A DNA stretch of 64,000 nucleotides from Streptomyces phaeofaciens (GTDB lineage Bacteria > Actinomycetota > Actinomycetes > Streptomycetales > Streptomycetaceae): positions 62,001 through 126,000 of the forward strand of contig NZ_BMSA01000011.1 in assembly GCF_014648915.1 (NCBI RefSeq). The letters are read 5' to 3'. How positions within the stretch are numbered: position 1 is the stretch's first letter; each line of letters opens with the position of its first letter. Made by a program: the position numbers and the translations under genes. The notes beneath the pieces were generated by a model. The model made no database searches and had not been told where the DNA came from. It saw only the letters and a program-made list of their open reading frames with translations. Below are positions 36,373 to 45,400 of the stretch, in pieces.

Positions 36373-38571
36373 TCACAGTTCTTCGGAGGCGCCCAGGCCG
36401 GTCAGCGCGCCCACCGGGTCCGGGTCGGGGGTGCCTCGGGGCCACCAGTCGTCGCGGCCCGGCTCGGACTCGTACGCGTACCACAGCCCTTCGCGCCCGA
36501 AGCGGAGTTGGACATGCCCGCGGGGGTGGGTGAGGTGGTTGCGCCACGGGCGGAAGGCGGGGAGGTCGGCGGCGAGGAGCAGCGGGCGGGCCCGGTCGAA
36601 GCGGCCGGCCGGCGGGTCCCAGGCCTCCTCCAGGACGGTGAGGCCGTCCGGCCCTCCCTGCCGCCACGCGGCGACCGCGCGCGCCAGCTCGGACGGGGTG
36701 CGCCCGGCGGCCGCGGCGAGCGCGGCGTACAGGGAGCGGGTGGTGGCGGTGAGCCCGGAGCCGGGGCGGGCGGCGGCGAGCCGTACCGCGTCCTGCCACA
36801 GGGTGAGTTCACCGATCTCGTCGTGGCCGGTGGCCAGCAGGGCGTGGGCGCGGGCGGCCGCGTCGGTAGCGAGCTGGTCCAGCGCGAACGCGTCGGGGCC
36901 GCTCGGCGTGGAGGGGTAGGCGGGCGGCTGCCCGGGGTGCGGGGGCACGGGCAACGGGGCCGGGAGCGGCGGGAGTCGACGCGCGGCGAGCGCGACGGCC
37001 TCGGTGGCCCGGACGCCCGGCAGCGGCGCCGGTTCCCGCTCCTGGGCGGCGCGGGCCGCCCGTGCGGCGTTACGGCGGGACAGCGCGTCCAGCAGCTCGC
37101 GTTCGCCCCGGCCGCGCAGCAGGAGCAGCACGAACGGGTCGGCGTCCAGCAACCGCGCGGTCTGGTAGCAGAGCGCGGCGGCATGCTTGCAGGGGTGGCC
37201 CCGGTCGGGGCAGCTGCAGTGCGGTTCGAGGTCGCCGGGGCCGGGCAGCAACGGCACCCCGCACTCGGCGAGGGACTCCGGCATCTCCTTGTCGAGCAGC
37301 GCGGCGATGTGCGCGGGTCGCTCCACGGCCGCGTCCAGGAAGCGCTCCCAGTCGTCCCCGTCGAACGTCCGCAGCCGCACCTGTACGCGGTACGGCCGGG
37401 GGCGGCTGCCCTGCACGTACGCGAGGACGAGTCCCGGGGTGACCGTGATGGCGTCCACGCTGCCCTGCTCGGCGTAACCACGGCCGCGCGCCAGCCGCTT
37501 GGCGTCCAGCGCGCCCTCCTCCAGCGCGGTGACCCAGGCGTTGCCCCACCAGGTCTCGGCGAAGCGGGTGTCGCCGTCGGCCGCGGTGGCCGACCGGGGC
37601 GGGAAGGCGGGGAAGGTGCGGCGGTGGTCGCCGTCGCGCGTGGGGGCGGCCATGGAGTGGGAGGTGCGGGGGGTGCGAGTGGTGCGGGTGGGATCTGCGG
37701 TGAAGGTGGGGCGGACGTCGTCCTGGGCGGGCTCGGGGAGGGCGGGCGCCGACCCTGCGGGGGCGGAGGGGTCCGCCGGTGCGGACAGGTGTGCGGGGGC
37801 GGACGGCTCCGGAGACACCGGAGCCACCAGGGGCTCCGGGGACTCCGTCGGCTCGGGGGAATCCGTCGGCTCCGGGAAATCCGTCGGTTCCGGGGAATCC
37901 GAGGGCATGCGGAAGGCTCCGGCCAGGAACTGCCTGACGTCACGGGCTCGGTCGCGGGCGGCGGACCGGTCGGCGGCGGGGGCGCCGTCGCGGGCGGTCG
38001 GCCGCTCGGCGGCGGGGGCGTGGTCGCGCCTGCGGGCCGGGCGGGGGGTCGCCGCGTCGGTGAGGGCGCGGGCGGCACCCGGGGCGGGCCGTTCCGCGTC
38101 GGTGCCGGCCGGCGGGTGGGCGGGCCCGCTCACCGGCTCCCCCGCGGCCGCCTCGGCCCTGCGTGCCTGGGCGCGGGCCGCGCGCAGCGCCTCGCGGGCG
38201 ATGTCCCCGGGACGGGCGCCGGGCCCGGGACGGGCGCCGGGCCCGGCCGTGCCACGCGGCGGACGCGACTCCTCGGGCTCACCGATCTCACGGGACTCAC
38301 GGGGCTCTCGGGACGCGGCCGGTTCCCCCGGTGGGCGCGGTTCGCCCGGTTCCTCGGCCGCCGGTGCCTGATCCGCCGTGGCGCGCCGCAGGGCGGCGCG
38401 GGCGGCGTCGCCCGGCCTCGGCTCGCGCCGCGCGGTCTCCTCCTCGGCCGCCGACGTCGCCTGTTCCTGCGCGCGTTCCCGTGCGGCCCGCAGGGCGCGG
38501 CGGGCGGCGTCGGCGGGGCTGCTCGCGCCGTCCTCCCGGGGCGCTCCGGCTGTGCTCTCCGGCTCCCCCAT
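36373..38571 (-). CDS. SWIM zinc-finger protein
   Basis: A 732-residue protein. The N-terminal half (1-330) is disordered, with Pro/Glu repeats (DSPEPTDFPEPTDSPEPTES). A folded segment starts RFAETWWGNAWVTALEEGAL and contains the SWIM zinc motif HCSCPDRGHPCKHAAALC at about residue 450 (CxC...CxH). SWIM domains bind DNA or partner proteins. The start ATG 38571 overlaps the stop of the SNF2 gene (TGATG), so the two are coupled. SWIM/SNF2 gene pairs are frequent in actinobacteria; in the pair the SWIM protein may guide the ATPase. No function has been shown. Confidence 0.9.
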   Translation of the reverse strand: MGEPESTAGAPREDGASSPADAARRALRAARERAQEQATSAAEEETARREPRPGDAARAALRRATADQAPAAEEPGEPRPPGEPAASREPRESREIGEPEESRPPRGTAGPGARPGPGARPGDIAREALRAARAQARRAEAAAGEPVSGPAHPPAGTDAERPAPGAARALTDAATPRPARRRDHAPAAERPTARDGAPAADRSAARDRARDVRQFLAGAFRMPSDSPEPTDFPEPTDSPEPTESPEPLVAPVSPEPSAPAHLSAPADPSAPAGSAPALPEPAQDDVRPTFTADPTRTTRTPRTSHSMAAPTRDGDHRRTFPAFPPRSATAADGDTRFAETWWGNAWVTALEEGALDAKRLARGRGYAEQGSVDAITVTPGLVLAYVQGSRPRPYRVQVRLRTFDGDDWERFLDAAVERPAHIAALLDKEMPESLAECGVPLLPGPGDLEPHCSCPDRGHPCKHAAALCYQTARLLDADPFVLLLLRGRGERELLDALSRRNAARAARAAQEREPAPLPGVRATEAVALAARRLPPLPAPLPVPPHPGQPPAYPSTPSGPDAFALDQLATDAAARAHALLATGHDEIGELTLWQDAVRLAAARPGSGLTATTRSLYAALAAAAGRTPSELARAVAAWRQGGPDGLTVLEEAWDPPAGRFDRARPLLLAADLPAFRPWRNHLTHPRGHVQLRFGREGLWYAYESEPGRDDWWPRGTPDPDPVGALTGLGASEEL

Positions 38572-41441
38572 CACGCCTCCCTCCGCAGCCGGACCAGGTC
38601 GGTCAGTTCACGGTCCGTCAGTTCGGTGAGAGCGGACTCGCCGGAGCCGAGGACGGCGTCGGCCAGGGCGCGCTTGGCCTGGAGCATCTCGGCGATACGG
38701 TCCTCGACCGTGCCCTCGGTGATGAGGCGGTGGACCTGGACGGGCTGGGTCTGGCCGATCCGGTAGGCGCGGTCGGTGGCCTGCTCCTCCACGGCCGGGT
38801 TCCACCAGCGGTCGAAGTGGACGACATGGCCCGCGCGGGTGAGGTTCAGGCCGGTGCCGGCGGCCTTCAGGGACAGGACGAGGACCGGGGTGGCGCCCTC
38901 CTGGAAGCGGTCCACCATGCGCTCGCGCTCGGGGACCGGCGTGCCGCCGTGCAGGAGGTCGACGGGGATCGCGCGCGCGGCGAGGTGGGCGGTGATCAGG
39001 CGGGCCATGCCGACGTACTGGGTGAAGACCAGCGCGGAGCCGTCCTCGGCGAGCAGGGTGTCCAGCAGTTCGTCCAGCAGGGCGAGTTTGCCGGAGCGGG
39101 CGGCGGCGGAGGTCCCTCCGCGCGGGCGGAGCCGAGCGTGGGGGAGGTCGCCGACGGGGGTGACCTCCTCCTTGAGGTACAGCGCCGGGTGGTCGCAGAT
39201 CTGCTTCAGCGCGCCCAGCAGCTTCAGCACCAGGCCCCGGCGGGCGATGCCCTGCGCCGTCTCGATGGCCAGCAGCGACTCGCGCACCACCGCCTCGTAG
39301 AGGGCCGCCTGTTCGCGGGTGAGCGGGACCGGGTGGTCCGTCTCCGTCTTGGGCGGCAGCTCGGGGACGATGCCGGGGTCGGACTTCTTGCGGCGCAGGA
39401 GGAACGGGCGTACGAGGCGGGCGAGGCGCTCCACCGCCTGCGCGTCCTCGCCGTTCTCCACGACGCGGGCGTGGCGGGCGCGGAAGGACTTCAGGGGGCC
39501 GAGGAGGCCGGGGGTCGTCCAGTCCAGCAGGGCCCACAGCTCGGACAGGTTGTTCTCGACCGGGGTGCCGGTGAGGGCCACGCGCGCGGGGGACGGGATC
39601 GTCCGCAGCGCCTTCGCGGTCGCCGAGTAGGGGTTCTTCACGTGCTGCGCCTCGTCGGCGACGACCATGCCCCAGGACTGCTGGGCCAGGGTCGGGGCCG
39701 CCGAGCGCATCGTGCCGTAGGTGGTGAGGACGAAGCCGCCGGCCAGGGCGTCGAGGCTGCGGTCGGCGCCGTGGAAGCGGCGGACGGGGACGCCGGGCGC
39801 GAAGCGGGTGATCTCGCGCTGCCAGTTGCCGAGGAGGGAGGCGGGGCAGACCACGAGCGTCGGTTCGGTGCGGGCCCGCCGCAGGTGCAGGGCGATCACG
39901 GTGATCGTCTTGCCGAGTCCCATGTCGTCGGCGAGGCAGCCGCCGAGGCCGAGGGAGGTCATGAGGTCCAGCCAGGCCAGACCCCGGAGCTGGTAGTCGC
40001 GGAGCGTGGCCCGAAGGCCGGGGGGCGGCTCGGCCGGCTGGACGCCGGTGGTGAGGCGGTCGCGCAGGGCGGCGAGGGCGCCGACGGGGACCGCCTCGAC
40101 CGTCTCGCCGTCGACCTCGGCGGTGCCGGTGAGGGCGGCGGCGAGGGCGTCGACCGGGTCCAGCAGGCCCAGTTCGCGCTTGCGGGCCTTGCGGACCAGT
40201 GCCGGGTCGACCAGGACCCACTGGTCGCGCAGGCGGACGACGGGGCGGTGGGCCTCGGCGAGGGTGTCCATCTCGGCCTCGGTGAGCGGGTCGCCGCCGA
40301 GCGCCAGCTGCCAGCGGAACCGGAGCAGTTCCTCGCTCTCGAAGAAGCCGGTGCCGTCGGTCGCCGAGCCCGGCGCGGGCCGGACGACGGCCGCCGCGCT
40401 GAGGTCCTGGGCGAGGTCCCTGGGCCAGTGCACGGCGACCCCGGCGGCCGCGAGGCGGGTCGCCGCCACGCCGAGCAGATCGCCCAGTTCGTCCTCGGAC
40501 AGGGCGAGCACGTCGGGGGTGTCCTGGTCGGCGAGGCGGGCGAGCGGCGGCCACACGCGTGCCGCGCGCCGGACGGCGAGGGCGGCGTCGACGCGCGCGC
40601 GGGGGCCGAAGGCGGCGTCGGCCGCGCCCGCCCACAGGGTGGCCGCGTCGGTCAGCAGGGTGGGGTCGGCGAGGCTGTGCACCTGGACGATCGCGGCCCC
40701 CGCGCGGCGGGCCCGCTCGCCGTCGTCGAACAGGTCGTAGGCGGAGAGGTCCAGGCGCAGGGAGATCCGCACGCCCGCGTCCATCCCGGCGGCGACCTCG
40801 GCGGCCCAGTCCTGGGCGCCGGGCAGCCGCTGGGGCCGGCGGTCCGCGAAGGGCCTGCCGCACGCGTGCGGCGCGGCGGGGGTGCGGGGCAGGGTGTCCG
40901 CGACGGCGTCCAGGAAGGACCGCATCAGGGCCTCCGGCTGCGGCAGCCGGAGCGCGCCCGGGCCCGGCAGCGGGACGGCGTGTCCCTCGTGGGGCAGGGC
41001 GGCGGCGACGGCGCGCAGGTGGGCGATGTCCTCCGGGTCCAGCGGGCCCGCCCGCCAGGCGTCGAGGCCCGCCGGGGTCAGGCCGGGCAGCAGCCGGCCG
41101 CGGGCGGTGAGCCGCAGCGCGTGCAGCGCGGCGGCGCCCCAGCAGGCGGTGGCGGGGTGGGCGGCGGGGTCGCGGCGGGCGTGGACGAGCAGCGGGAGCG
41201 CCTTGTCGAGCGGCAGCGTCAGGGCGGCGGCCGGCCTGCGGCGGACCGAGCTGCCGTGGGGGCGTACGACGGTGAGCTCGGTCGGCTCCGCGTGCGGGGT
41301 GGCGGGCAGCGGGCCGTCCTGCGGGTCCCAGAGGGCGATCCGGCCCTCGCGCGGGACGGGCGCGGGCAGGAAGACCGCGGCGAGTCGCGCGGCGGCGGCG
41401 TGCGCCCGCGTCACGGCCGTGTCGTCGAAACGCGTCGCCAT
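38571..41441 (-). CDS. SNF2-family DEAD/DEAH helicase-like ATPase
   Basis: A 956-residue protein with an N-terminal region of unknown role (1-480) and a C-terminal SNF2 motor: GGCLADDMGLGKTITVIAL (Walker A), VVCPASLLGNWQREI (Ia), VVADEAQHVKNP (motif II, DEAQ), LTGTPVENNLSELWALLDWT (III), LVFTQYVGMARLITAHLAAR (IV), LKAAGTGLNLTRAGHVVHFD (V) and DRAYRIGQTQPVQVHRL (VI). Swi2/Snf2 proteins move along double-stranded DNA and remodel protein-DNA complexes. The ATG at 41441 has GGAGG-like bases upstream (GGGAGGTGG). It forms an overlapping pair with the SWIM gene. Confidence 0.93.
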   Translation of the reverse strand: MATRFDDTAVTRAHAAAARLAAVFLPAPVPREGRIALWDPQDGPLPATPHAEPTELTVVRPHGSSVRRRPAAALTLPLDKALPLLVHARRDPAAHPATACWGAAALHALRLTARGRLLPGLTPAGLDAWRAGPLDPEDIAHLRAVAAALPHEGHAVPLPGPGALRLPQPEALMRSFLDAVADTLPRTPAAPHACGRPFADRRPQRLPGAQDWAAEVAAGMDAGVRISLRLDLSAYDLFDDGERARRAGAAIVQVHSLADPTLLTDAATLWAGAADAAFGPRARVDAALAVRRAARVWPPLARLADQDTPDVLALSEDELGDLLGVAATRLAAAGVAVHWPRDLAQDLSAAAVVRPAPGSATDGTGFFESEELLRFRWQLALGGDPLTEAEMDTLAEAHRPVVRLRDQWVLVDPALVRKARKRELGLLDPVDALAAALTGTAEVDGETVEAVPVGALAALRDRLTTGVQPAEPPPGLRATLRDYQLRGLAWLDLMTSLGLGGCLADDMGLGKTITVIALHLRRARTEPTLVVCPASLLGNWQREITRFAPGVPVRRFHGADRSLDALAGGFVLTTYGTMRSAAPTLAQQSWGMVVADEAQHVKNPYSATAKALRTIPSPARVALTGTPVENNLSELWALLDWTTPGLLGPLKSFRARHARVVENGEDAQAVERLARLVRPFLLRRKKSDPGIVPELPPKTETDHPVPLTREQAALYEAVVRESLLAIETAQGIARRGLVLKLLGALKQICDHPALYLKEEVTPVGDLPHARLRPRGGTSAAARSGKLALLDELLDTLLAEDGSALVFTQYVGMARLITAHLAARAIPVDLLHGGTPVPERERMVDRFQEGATPVLVLSLKAAGTGLNLTRAGHVVHFDRWWNPAVEEQATDRAYRIGQTQPVQVHRLITEGTVEDRIAEMLQAKRALADAVLGSGESALTELTDRELTDLVRLRREA

Positions 41442-41557
41442 ACGCTCTGTCCACCTCCCGCCCGCGTGTCGGATCAGTCGTCTTCGACTCTACGGGCGGG
41501 GTCTGACAATCGGCTCCGGCGGCCTGCCGGAGGGGCACACTCGGCCGGTGCGGCCGG

Positions 41558-42151
41558 TCAGGGAACCGTGCGCGAGACGACGTACACCATCGGGTATATC
41601 GGGTTCTGGTGGTTCACGACGACGTCCAGGGTGGGCGTCGGGTTCTTCCGCTCGCGGACCAGGCCGTAGTAGTCGCCCGTGCGGGCGCCGGGGCCGGAGA
41701 ACCGCCAGCCCGTGACCTCGCGGTCGCGGGCGCCGATGGTGATGTCGTCCTTCTTCAGGTCGTCCCGGTCGGCGCCGATGTCCGAGAGGAACTGGTCGAG
41801 GCCGGCGTGCGTGGTCTGGAACTGCACGTAGAGCCGGCTGGTCTTCCAGTTGTTCGTCTCGTAGTAGGCGACCTTGTTCGACGGGTGCGGGACCGGCACC
41901 TGGTAGAGACGGCGCTGGACCTTGGAGGGCCAGCCCTCGGTCAGGCCGGTCGCCGAGTACTTCGCCTCCTTGTCCTTGCCGCTGTCGCGGCTCTGGTTGG
42001 CGGAGATCACCAGGTAGCCGGCCGGGACGCCGATGAGCAGCACGATGATCAGCAGGGTGAGCGTCCTGCGGCGGATCACGTGGCGGCGGTCCTCCGGGGG
42101 CCGGGAGGGCTCGTCCGGCGGCGTCGCCTGGCGGGGCAGCGAGGCGGTCAC
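41558..42151 (-). CDS. Membrane-anchored conserved hypothetical protein
   Basis: A 197-residue protein with a Pro-rich cytoplasmic N-terminus and one transmembrane helix (LTLLIIVLLIGVPAGYLVIS, about residues 30-50). The extracellular part contains TNNWKTSRLYVQFQTTHAGL, RDREVTGWRFSGPGARTGDY and LDVVVNHQNPIYPMVYVV. It resembles other streptomycete exported proteins of unknown role. The start GTG 42151 overlaps the stop of the ROK kinase gene (GTGA), so the two are translated together. It may sense or assist sugar uptake, but this is unsupported. Confidence 0.75.
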   Translation of the reverse strand: MTASLPRQATPPDEPSRPPEDRRHVIRRRTLTLLIIVLLIGVPAGYLVISANQSRDSGKDKEAKYSATGLTEGWPSKVQRRLYQVPVPHPSNKVAYYETNNWKTSRLYVQFQTTHAGLDQFLSDIGADRDDLKKDDITIGARDREVTGWRFSGPGARTGDYYGLVRERKNPTPTLDVVVNHQNPIYPMVYVVSRTVP

Positions 42152-43296
42152 GCGGTGTCCCGGGTGCGGCGGGCCGCCTCGGTGAACCGTTCGAAGCGCT
42201 CGTAGCGCTCCACGCGGCGGCGCTTGGCGCGCCGGAAGCGGCGGGCGACCAGCCGGGCCAGGTCGGCGGCGCCGACCATGCCGGCTTCCGGGCCGAGCTG
42301 GGCGCGCACGATCCGGGCCTCCGGGCGGTAGCCGCGGCCGGTGAGCTGGCGTTTGAAGGCGTCCCGCGCGGGCGCGATCAGCAGGTCGTCGGCGGCCGAG
42401 ACCCCGCCGCCGATCACGAAGCAGGACGGGTCGAGGGCGGCGGCCAGGTTGGCGATGCCGACCCCGAGCCACTGGCCGATGTCCTGGAGCAGCTCGATGC
42501 ACATCGCGTCGCCGTCGCGGGCGAGTTCCGTGATCATCGGCCCTGTGATGTCACCGATCTGCCCCTTGACGTGCTCGATGATCCCGTACGCCACCGGGGA
42601 GTCGGCCGCGGCCAGTTCCTTGGCCTCGCGGACCAGCGCGTTGCCGGAGCTGTACTGCTCCCAGCAGCCGCGGTTGCCGCACGGGCAGCGGTGGCCGCCG
42701 GGCACGACCTGCATATGGCCGAACTCGCCCGCGACGCCGTACTTGCCGCGCTTGACCTGGCCGTCCTCGAGGATCGCGCCGCCGATGCCGGTGCCGAGGG
42801 TGATCATGACCAGGTGGTCCTCGCCGCGGCCGGCACCGAAGCGCCATTCCGCCCAGGCGGCGGCGTTGGCGTCGTTGTCGACGAGGACGGGCACGGCGAG
42901 GCGTCCGGCGAGGCGGTCGCGCAGCGGCTCGTTGCGCCAGGACAGGTGGGGGGCGAACAGGACGCGGTTGCGGTCGGCGTCGACCCAGCCGGCCGCGCCG
43001 ATGCCCACCGCGTGCACGTCGTGCCGGTCGGACAGGTCCAGGACCAGCTCGACGATCGTGTCCTCGACGACCTTGGGGCTCTTGGACTTGTCCGGGGTCT
43101 CCGCGCGGAGCTTCTCCAGGATGTTGCCGTCGGCGTCGACGACGCCCGCCATCACCTTGGTGCCGCCGATGTCGATGCCGACCGTGGGCACCCGGGGTGC
43201 CGTCAGGTGGGAGCGGCGCTCTCGGGTGCCCACCGTCCGCAGTGCGGGCGCGCGGCGGGAGCCGATGGGGGCGGTGAAGTTGCCGTAGGTGCTCAT
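42148..43296 (-). CDS. ROK-family glucokinase-like sugar kinase
   Basis: Phosphorylates a hexose with ATP. The 382 residues have an N-terminal basic segment, ATP-binding VGIDIGGTKVMAGVVDADG (about residue 40), substrate Asp in VDNDANAAAWAEW, and the ROK zinc motif GGHRCPCGNRGCWEQYSSG, then PSCFVIGGGVSAADDLLIAP. Length and motifs match actinomycete ROK glucokinases such as GlkA relatives. The start at 43296 is chosen because MSTYGNFTAPIGSRRAPALR is the usual N-terminus in this family; the ribosome site is weak. A TTGTCCGGACAA palindrome upstream suggests control by the adjacent GntR protein. Confidence 0.92.
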   Translation of the reverse strand: MSTYGNFTAPIGSRRAPALRTVGTRERRSHLTAPRVPTVGIDIGGTKVMAGVVDADGNILEKLRAETPDKSKSPKVVEDTIVELVLDLSDRHDVHAVGIGAAGWVDADRNRVLFAPHLSWRNEPLRDRLAGRLAVPVLVDNDANAAAWAEWRFGAGRGEDHLVMITLGTGIGGAILEDGQVKRGKYGVAGEFGHMQVVPGGHRCPCGNRGCWEQYSSGNALVREAKELAAADSPVAYGIIEHVKGQIGDITGPMITELARDGDAMCIELLQDIGQWLGVGIANLAAALDPSCFVIGGGVSAADDLLIAPARDAFKRQLTGRGYRPEARIVRAQLGPEAGMVGAADLARLVARRFRRAKRRRVERYERFERFTEAARRTRDTA

Positions 43297-43427
43297 CAAG
43301 GCCCGATTCTGCCTCACCGGGATGACCGGTGCCGTGCGGGGCGGTGAAGGAGGGTACGCGGGATGTGCCGTCCGCGGGGTCGAACACGGCTCGCCGCCCG
43401 GCGGCCGCGGACCACCCGTCCTACACC

Positions 43428-43467
43428 TTGTCAGGACATGAGGTCGCATTGTCCGGACAATGCGACC
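43428..43467. promoter_or_regulatory. Operator-like palindromes upstream of the ROK kinase
   Basis: A perfect 26-base palindrome spans 43442-43467, with TTGTCCGGACAA at its centre (43449-43460). A degenerate copy, TTGTCAGGACAT, lies at 43428-43439. The same 12-mer occurs at 44310-44321 upstream of the GntR gene. The long palindrome also lies 29 bases after the GntR stop and could double as its terminator. Confidence 0.7.
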
Positions 43468-43495
43468 GCGGCGGGCGTGCGGGCGGCGGCCGGGC

Positions 43496-44260
43496 TCAGG
43501 ACCGTACGAGGAGCTGGAACTCGAAGGAGTAGCGGCTCGGGCGGTAGATGTGGTCGCCGAACTCCACGGCGCGCCCGGTGTCGTCGAAGGTGGTGCGCTG
43601 CATGGTGAGCAGCGGGGCGCCCTCCGTCTCGGCGAGCCGCTCGGCCTCGGCGGCGGTGGCGGCGCGGGCGCCGATGGACTGGCGGGCGCTGTGCAGGGTG
43701 ATCCCGGCGGCGCGCATCAGGCGGTACAGGCCGGTGGCCTCCAGCTGCCCGGTGTCCAGGTCGAGCAGGCCGGCGGGGAGGTGGTTGCACAGGTAGGCCA
43801 TCGGTTCGCCGTGCGCCAGCCGCAGCCGCTCCACCCGGTGCACCTCGCTGCCCTCGGCGACCGCGAGCGCGGCCGCGACCTCGGCGGACGCGGGTTCGAC
43901 GGTGTTGACCAGCACGGTGGTCGCCGGACGCTGGCCGGCCGCCTCCAGGTCGTCGAAGAGGCTGCTGAGTTCCAGGGGCCGTTTGACCTGGCTGTGCACG
44001 ACCTGGGTGCCGACCCCCCGGCGGCGCACCAGGAGTCCCTTGTCGACCAGGGACTGGATGGCCTGGCGCACGGTCGGGCGGGACAGGCCGAGCCGGGCCG
44101 CCAGCTCGATCTCGTTGCCCAGCAGGCTGCCCGGGGTCAGCGATCCGTGCTCGATCGCGGCCTCGAGCTGCTGGGACAGCTGGAAGTACAGGGGCACCGG
44201 CGAGCTGCGGTCCACACGGAGGTCGAGCTGCACGGTCGGGTCCACTTCTGGTTTCGGCAC
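43496..44260 (-). CDS. GntR-family transcriptional regulator (HutC/UTRA type)
   Basis: A 254-residue regulator with an N-terminal winged helix (VPLYFQLSQQLEAAIEHGSL, NEIELAARLGLSRPTVRQAI) and a UTRA effector domain (about 95-250: AHGEPMAYLCNHLPAGLLDL, GAPLLTMQRTTFDDTGRAVE). GTG 44260 is the first start giving the conserved N-terminus. A -10-like TACGCT (44271-44266 on the minus strand) ends five bases upstream, so the mRNA may be leaderless. The family binds sugar phosphates or amino-acid metabolites. It divides the ROK kinase and the divergent Gfo/Idh gene, probably controlling both through TTGTCCGGACAA. Confidence 0.92.
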   Translation of the reverse strand: MPKPEVDPTVQLDLRVDRSSPVPLYFQLSQQLEAAIEHGSLTPGSLLGNEIELAARLGLSRPTVRQAIQSLVDKGLLVRRRGVGTQVVHSQVKRPLELSSLFDDLEAAGQRPATTVLVNTVEPASAEVAAALAVAEGSEVHRVERLRLAHGEPMAYLCNHLPAGLLDLDTGQLEATGLYRLMRAAGITLHSARQSIGARAATAAEAERLAETEGAPLLTMQRTTFDDTGRAVEFGDHIYRPSRYSFEFQLLVRS

Positions 44261-44309
44261 CCGCCGAGCGTAGCTCCGCGCGCTGTTGACGGGAAGTTGT
44301 GTAGTCCGA

Positions 44310-44321
44310 TTGTCCGGACAA
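44310..44321. promoter_or_regulatory. TTGTCCGGACAA operator between the GntR and Gfo/Idh genes
   Basis: A perfect 12-base palindrome identical to the centre of the one upstream of the ROK kinase, lying just before the -35 element of the Gfo/Idh gene. It is a likely binding site of the GntR-family protein encoded next to it. Confidence 0.7.
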
Positions 44322-44326
44322 ACGCA

Positions 44327-44355
44327 TTGACAGGGCGAGGGATCCGAGGTCACTT
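44327..44355 (+). promoter_or_regulatory. Promoter of the Gfo/Idh gene, leaderless transcript
   Basis: TTGACA (44327-44332), a 17-base spacer, then TCACTT (44350-44355). The predicted start falls at about 44362, practically on ATG 44363, and no ribosome site precedes that ATG. The -35 box is perfect and the -10 weak. Confidence 0.55.
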
Positions 44356-44362
44356 TGGTCTC

Positions 44363-45379
44363 ATGCGCATCGGGGTCATCGGGACGGGCCGCATCGGCAC
44401 GATTCATGCGAACACACTCAGCCGTCACCGCGAGGTCGGATCCCTGATCCTGACGGACGCGGACCCCACGCGAGCCCAGGAGCTCGCGCTGCGGCTCGGC
44501 GAGACGGCCGCCCCGGGGGTGGAGGAGATCTTCCGCTGGGGCGTGGACGCCGTGGTGATCACGACGGCCACCTCGGCCCACGCCGAACTGATCGGTCGGG
44601 CAGCACGGTCCGGGCTCCCGGTGTTCTGCGAGAAGCCCATCGCCCTGGACCTGACGGGGACTCTCCAGGCGATCGCCGAGGTCGAGGCCGCGGGAACGAT
44701 CCTTCAGATGGGGTTCCAGCGCCGCTTCGACCCGGGGTACGCGGGGGCGCGGGAGGCGGTGCGCTCGGGACGGCTCGGACGGCTGCACACCGTGCGCGCG
44801 CTGACCTCGGACCAGTCGCCGCCCCCTGCCTCATGGCTGCCGGTGTCCGGCGGGATCTACCGGGACGCCCTCATCCACGACTTCGACTGTCTGCGCTGGG
44901 TGACCGGGCGGGAGGTACGGGACGTGTACGCCGCCGGGTCCGACGCGGGCCCCGCGATGTTCCGCGCCGCGGGGGACGTCGACACGGCGGCCGCGGTCCT
45001 CACCCTGGACGACGGCACGCTCGCCACGGCCACGGCGACCCGGCTGAACGGCGCGGGCTACGACGTGCGCATGGAGCTGGCCGGGGAACTCGACCAGATC
45101 GTGGTCGGGCTGGACGACCGCACCCCCATCGCCTCCACCGAGCCCACCGGCCCCCCGGCCGCGGACAAGCCCTGGACGGGCTTCCTGGAACGCTTCGGAC
45201 CCGCCTACGCCGCCGAACTGATCGCGTTCGTGGAGGTCCTGCGCGGCGAACGCCCCAACCCCTGCGACGGCCGCGAGGCGCTCCAGGCCCTGCGTGTCGC
45301 CGAGGCCTGCGAGACGTCCCGGCGGGAGCGCAGGGCCGTGTCGATGGCGGAGATCCCGGGGGCGGCCGGGGCGGGGTGA
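44363..45379 (+). CDS. Gfo/Idh/MocA-family oxidoreductase, inositol 2-dehydrogenase-like
   Basis: An NAD(P)-dependent sugar or inositol dehydrogenase of 338 residues. The Rossmann motif is IGVIGTGRIGTIHANTLSRH, the conserved Lys-Pro is in FCEKPIALDL, and a metal-free catalytic His-Asp sits in YRDALIHDFDCLRWV. The whole protein aligns best with myo-inositol 2-dehydrogenase-like members, but substrate predictions in this family are weak. It is transcribed divergently from a GntR regulator and shares its operator with a ROK kinase, so a sugar is likely. Confidence 0.92.
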   Translation: MRIGVIGTGRIGTIHANTLSRHREVGSLILTDADPTRAQELALRLGETAAPGVEEIFRWGVDAVVITTATSAHAELIGRAARSGLPVFCEKPIALDLTGTLQAIAEVEAAGTILQMGFQRRFDPGYAGAREAVRSGRLGRLHTVRALTSDQSPPPASWLPVSGGIYRDALIHDFDCLRWVTGREVRDVYAAGSDAGPAMFRAAGDVDTAAAVLTLDDGTLATATATRLNGAGYDVRMELAGELDQIVVGLDDRTPIASTEPTGPPAADKPWTGFLERFGPAYAAELIAFVEVLRGERPNPCDGREALQALRVAEACETSRRERRAVSMAEIPGAAGAG

Positions 45380-45400
45380 GTCAGGGATCCGGGGACCGCC

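Noticed and set aside
36181..41669. Long plus-strand frames of 861 and 1168 codons opposite the SWIM and SNF2 genes
   Set aside because: They are mirrors of the minus-strand genes caused by GC-rich third positions. Their translations are Gly/Arg/Val-rich with no domains, while the minus strand has the SNF2 motifs and the SWIM CxC...CxH motif.
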